Of a DNA stretch of 64,000 bases, positions 61,933-64,000 are shown piece after piece. The position numbers and the translations under genes were made by a program. Numbering within the stretch: position 1 is the first letter of the stretch; each line of letters opens with the position of its first letter. The stretch is from NCBI GenBank assembly GCA_964429385.1, contig CAYSBR010000001.1, forward strand, positions 198,494 to 262,493, in the 5' to 3' direction. This DNA is from UBA2377 sp964429385. GTDB taxonomy: Bacteria; Verrucomicrobiota; Verrucomicrobiia; Opitutales; Opitutaceae. Under the pieces are notes generated by a model that worked only from the letters and a program-made list of their open reading frames with translations, did not search any database and had not been told where the DNA came from.

Positions 61933-64000
61933 ATGCGGCCCCTCCCCCTGTTTTTCCTTCTGCTGTTCTCCGCCGGCCTGGTCGCTGCGGAAACCCGCCC
62001 CCTCCGTATCGGGGTGGAGTTGGATTCCCCGCCCATGTCGTTCGTGGATGCCAAGGGCCGGCGCACCGGCTTCACCATCGAGCTTCTGCAGGAGATGGCC
62101 AAGGTCGGGGATTTCGAGGTCGAGCTCGTGCCGGACTACTGGTCCAAACTTCTCCCCCGGCTCGACACGGGGGAAATTGATGTGCTGGGCAACATCGTCA
62201 TCACCGAGGCCCGGCGATCGGCGATGGATTTCAGCATTGGCCACGCCCGGGTCCATGGTGTCACCTACCGGCGCGACGACCAGCCGCCGCTGCGGCTGAC
62301 GCGCGATTTTGCGGGCAAGCGAATCGGCGTGCTCGCCGGCAGCATCGCCTACGTCAATGCGATGGTGCACCAAGGCTGGGGCGCGGAGATCATCCCCTAC
62401 ACCTCGTGGCAGGATTCGCTCGATGCCACCCACCGCGGCGAACTCGACGCCACCCTCCTCCTCAGCCCGGTCAGCAGCCGGCTGGCCAACACCCACAACC
62501 TCCACATCGAGCTGGTGGACGACATCACCCATCAGTATCGGATGGCCGTCCGCAAAGGGGAGGCCGAGCGGCTCGCCCAGCTCAACGAATCGCTCGCCCT
62601 CCTCCGGCACAACGGCACCTTCGACCGGCTCTTCGCCAAGTGGATCGGCCCCATCGAGCCCCGCCCCCTCCGGTTCACCGACATCCGCCCCTATCTGCTG
62701 CCCGTGCTGACCGGCCTCGCGATCCTCAGCCTCATCATCTGGTGGCAACGCCACACATTGCACCGCACCGCCCGGCAGGCCGAAGCCCTGCGGGTGAGCG
62801 AGGAGCGCTGGAAATTCGCCATCGAAAGCTCGGGCGACGGACTCTGGGACTGGGACGCGATCACCGGACGGGTGCTGCGCTCCAACCAATGGATGCAGAT
62901 GCTCGGCTACAACCAGGCTGACATCGGCGACACGCTCGACGGCTGGCGCCACCTCATCCACCCCGACGATCTCCCCCCCGTGCTCGAGGCGCAGGAAGCG
63001 CATCACCAAGGGCTCACCCCCGCGTTTTCCATCGAACACCGCCTGCGCTGCAAGGACGGCAGCTGGAAATGGGTCCTCAACCGCGGCAAGGTCGTCAAAC
63101 GGGACGCCGACGGCCGGCCCCTCCGGGTCATCGGCACGCACACCGATCTCACCGCGCGCAAGCAGGCGGAGGAAGACCGGCTCGTGCTCAGCAAGCTCGA
63201 GTCCACCGGCATCCTCGCCGGCGGCATCGCCCACGATTTCAACAATCTCCTCGCGGTCATCGTGCTCAACCTCGACCTCGCCCAGCTCGTCGGCGACTCA
63301 CGCGAAGCGGTCGAGAAGCGTCTGCTTGAGGCCAAGAAGGCCGCGCTCGCCGCCCGCCATCTCACCCAGCAGCTCATCACCTTCGCCCGTGGCGGCAGCA
63401 CCGTGCGGCAGGCAACCTCCCTGGAGCAGCTCATCCACGAATCGGTCCAGCTCGCCCTGAGCGGCGCCAGTATCGGCAGCGAAGTCGTCGTGGCGCCCGA
63501 TCTCAGGCCCGTGGAAGTGGATGAAGGCCAGATCGGCCAGGTGATCCGCAACCTCGTCATCAACGCCCGCGAAGCCATGTCCGGCAAAGGCACGATCCGC
63601 CTGCGGGCGGAAAACATCACCCTCGCGCGCACGGACAACCCCAGCCTCCCGGCGGGGGATTACGTGTGCGTGTGCATCAGCGACACCGGGCCGGGCATCC
63701 CCGCCAAGGTGTTGCCAAAAATCTTCGATCCCTATTTTTCCACCAAGGATCGCGGCGTGCAAAAAGGCATGGGGCTGGGATTGACCATCTGCCACTCGGT
63801 CATCCAGCAGCACCAGGGGGCGATTACGGTGGAGTCGTCGCCGGCCGGCACCACCTTCCGCGTTTACCTGCCCTCCCTCCGGCAGCCCGCAGCGCCGGCT
63901 CCGGCGGAAACCCGCGCCTCCCTCCCGGGCACCCGGCCGGGCCGGATCCTGCTGATGGATGACGAGGCCTCCATCCGTGAAACGGTCGGCGGCACCCTCC
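61933..64000 (+). CDS. Hybrid sensor histidine kinase with periplasmic solute-binding sensor (partial)
   Basis: Open from ATG 61933 to the window edge (689 codons seen). A signal peptide (PLPLFFLLLFSAGLVAA) precedes a type-3 solute-binding domain (about 22-245: LRIGVELDSPPMSFVDAKGR, TGFTIELLQEMAKVG, LDTGEIDVLGNIVIT). One transmembrane helix follows (about 254-271). A PAS domain spans about 285-405 (SGDGLWDWDAITGRVLRSN, GWRHLIHPDDL). The HisKA box is LAGGIAHDFNNLLA with phosphoacceptor H434. The ATPase domain has NLVINAREAM, DTGPGIP and GMGLGL. A receiver domain begins at RILLMDDEASIRE just before the edge, making it a hybrid kinase. It would sense an amino acid or similar small periplasmic ligand. 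It starts 21 nt after the tRNA; no partner is visible. Confidence 0.92.
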   Translation, partial: MRPLPLFFLLLFSAGLVAAETRPLRIGVELDSPPMSFVDAKGRRTGFTIELLQEMAKVGDFEVELVPDYWSKLLPRLDTGEIDVLGNIVITEARRSAMDFSIGHARVHGVTYRRDDQPPLRLTRDFAGKRIGVLAGSIAYVNAMVHQGWGAEIIPYTSWQDSLDATHRGELDATLLLSPVSSRLANTHNLHIELVDDITHQYRMAVRKGEAERLAQLNESLALLRHNGTFDRLFAKWIGPIEPRPLRFTDIRPYLLPVLTGLAILSLIIWWQRHTLHRTARQAEALRVSEERWKFAIESSGDGLWDWDAITGRVLRSNQWMQMLGYNQADIGDTLDGWRHLIHPDDLPPVLEAQEAHHQGLTPAFSIEHRLRCKDGSWKWVLNRGKVVKRDADGRPLRVIGTHTDLTARKQAEEDRLVLSKLESTGILAGGIAHDFNNLLAVIVLNLDLAQLVGDSREAVEKRLLEAKKAALAARHLTQQLITFARGGSTVRQATSLEQLIHESVQLALSGASIGSEVVVAPDLRPVEVDEGQIGQVIRNLVINAREAMSGKGTIRLRAENITLARTDNPSLPAGDYVCVCISDTGPGIPAKVLPKIFDPYFSTKDRGVQKGMGLGLTICHSVIQQHQGAITVESSPAGTTFRVYLPSLRQPAAPAPAETRASLPGTRPGRILLMDDEASIRETVGGTL

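Overview
The window looks like a GC-rich chromosome fragment from a Verrucomicrobiota bacterium, probably Opitutaceae-like. This is an inference from gene content: a very large repeat adhesin with an LEPR-like N-terminus, a TonB receptor, several FGE-dependent sulfatases and few recognisable Shine-Dalgarno sites. One 100-N assembly gap lies at 364-463. No rRNA, CRISPR array, insertion sequence or prophage was seen.

Region 1 (1-6834, minus strand) is a PUFA-synthase-type lipid locus. A membrane protein joining a cyclic-nucleotide-binding domain to a degenerate CPBP-like domain is followed by a PfaD-type enoyl reductase. Next comes a PfaA-like synthase (KS-AT-tandem ACP), which runs off the left edge. 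The assembly gap falls inside the near-identical ACP repeats.

Region 2 (6995-39506) holds a 7305-residue surface protein and what looks like its own export machinery. The giant protein has about 33 DUF11/isopeptide-type modules and seven SdrD-B/Cna-B-like modules. It has no ordinary signal peptide. Divergent from it is a TolC-like outer-membrane lipoprotein. Facing that is an operon of a LuxR-type response regulator, a DUF3467 protein, a GAF-GAF-TM-HlyD fusion, an M50-protease-HlyD fusion, a short SecA-like ATPase and a small HlyD adaptor. No ABC transporter ATPase is present, so this is not a classical type I system. It is the best candidate for an undescribed system: SecA-like motor, site-2-protease/adaptor fusion, sensory adaptor, TolC and one giant client. 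Intergenic gaps at 31-34.3 kb hold short dispersed or inverted repeats.

Region 3 (39633-61664) is a catabolic locus, probably for a sulfated carbohydrate. It encodes FGE, two sulfatases, two paralogous putative glycosidases, a ceramidase-like protein, a sugar porter, a cupin isomerase-like protein, a FGGY kinase, a DeoR repressor, a TonB receptor, a class I aldolase, a class III aminotransferase and a divergent FAD/Fe-S oxidoreductase. The genes form three minus-strand transcription units. Each is preceded by the same 36-bp element, TGTYA followed by AACA-type boxes at exact 10-bp spacing, probably the DeoR operator.

Region 4 (61836-64000) has a CAT-anticodon tRNA and the 5' part of a hybrid sensor kinase with a periplasmic solute-binding sensor, truncated by the window end.
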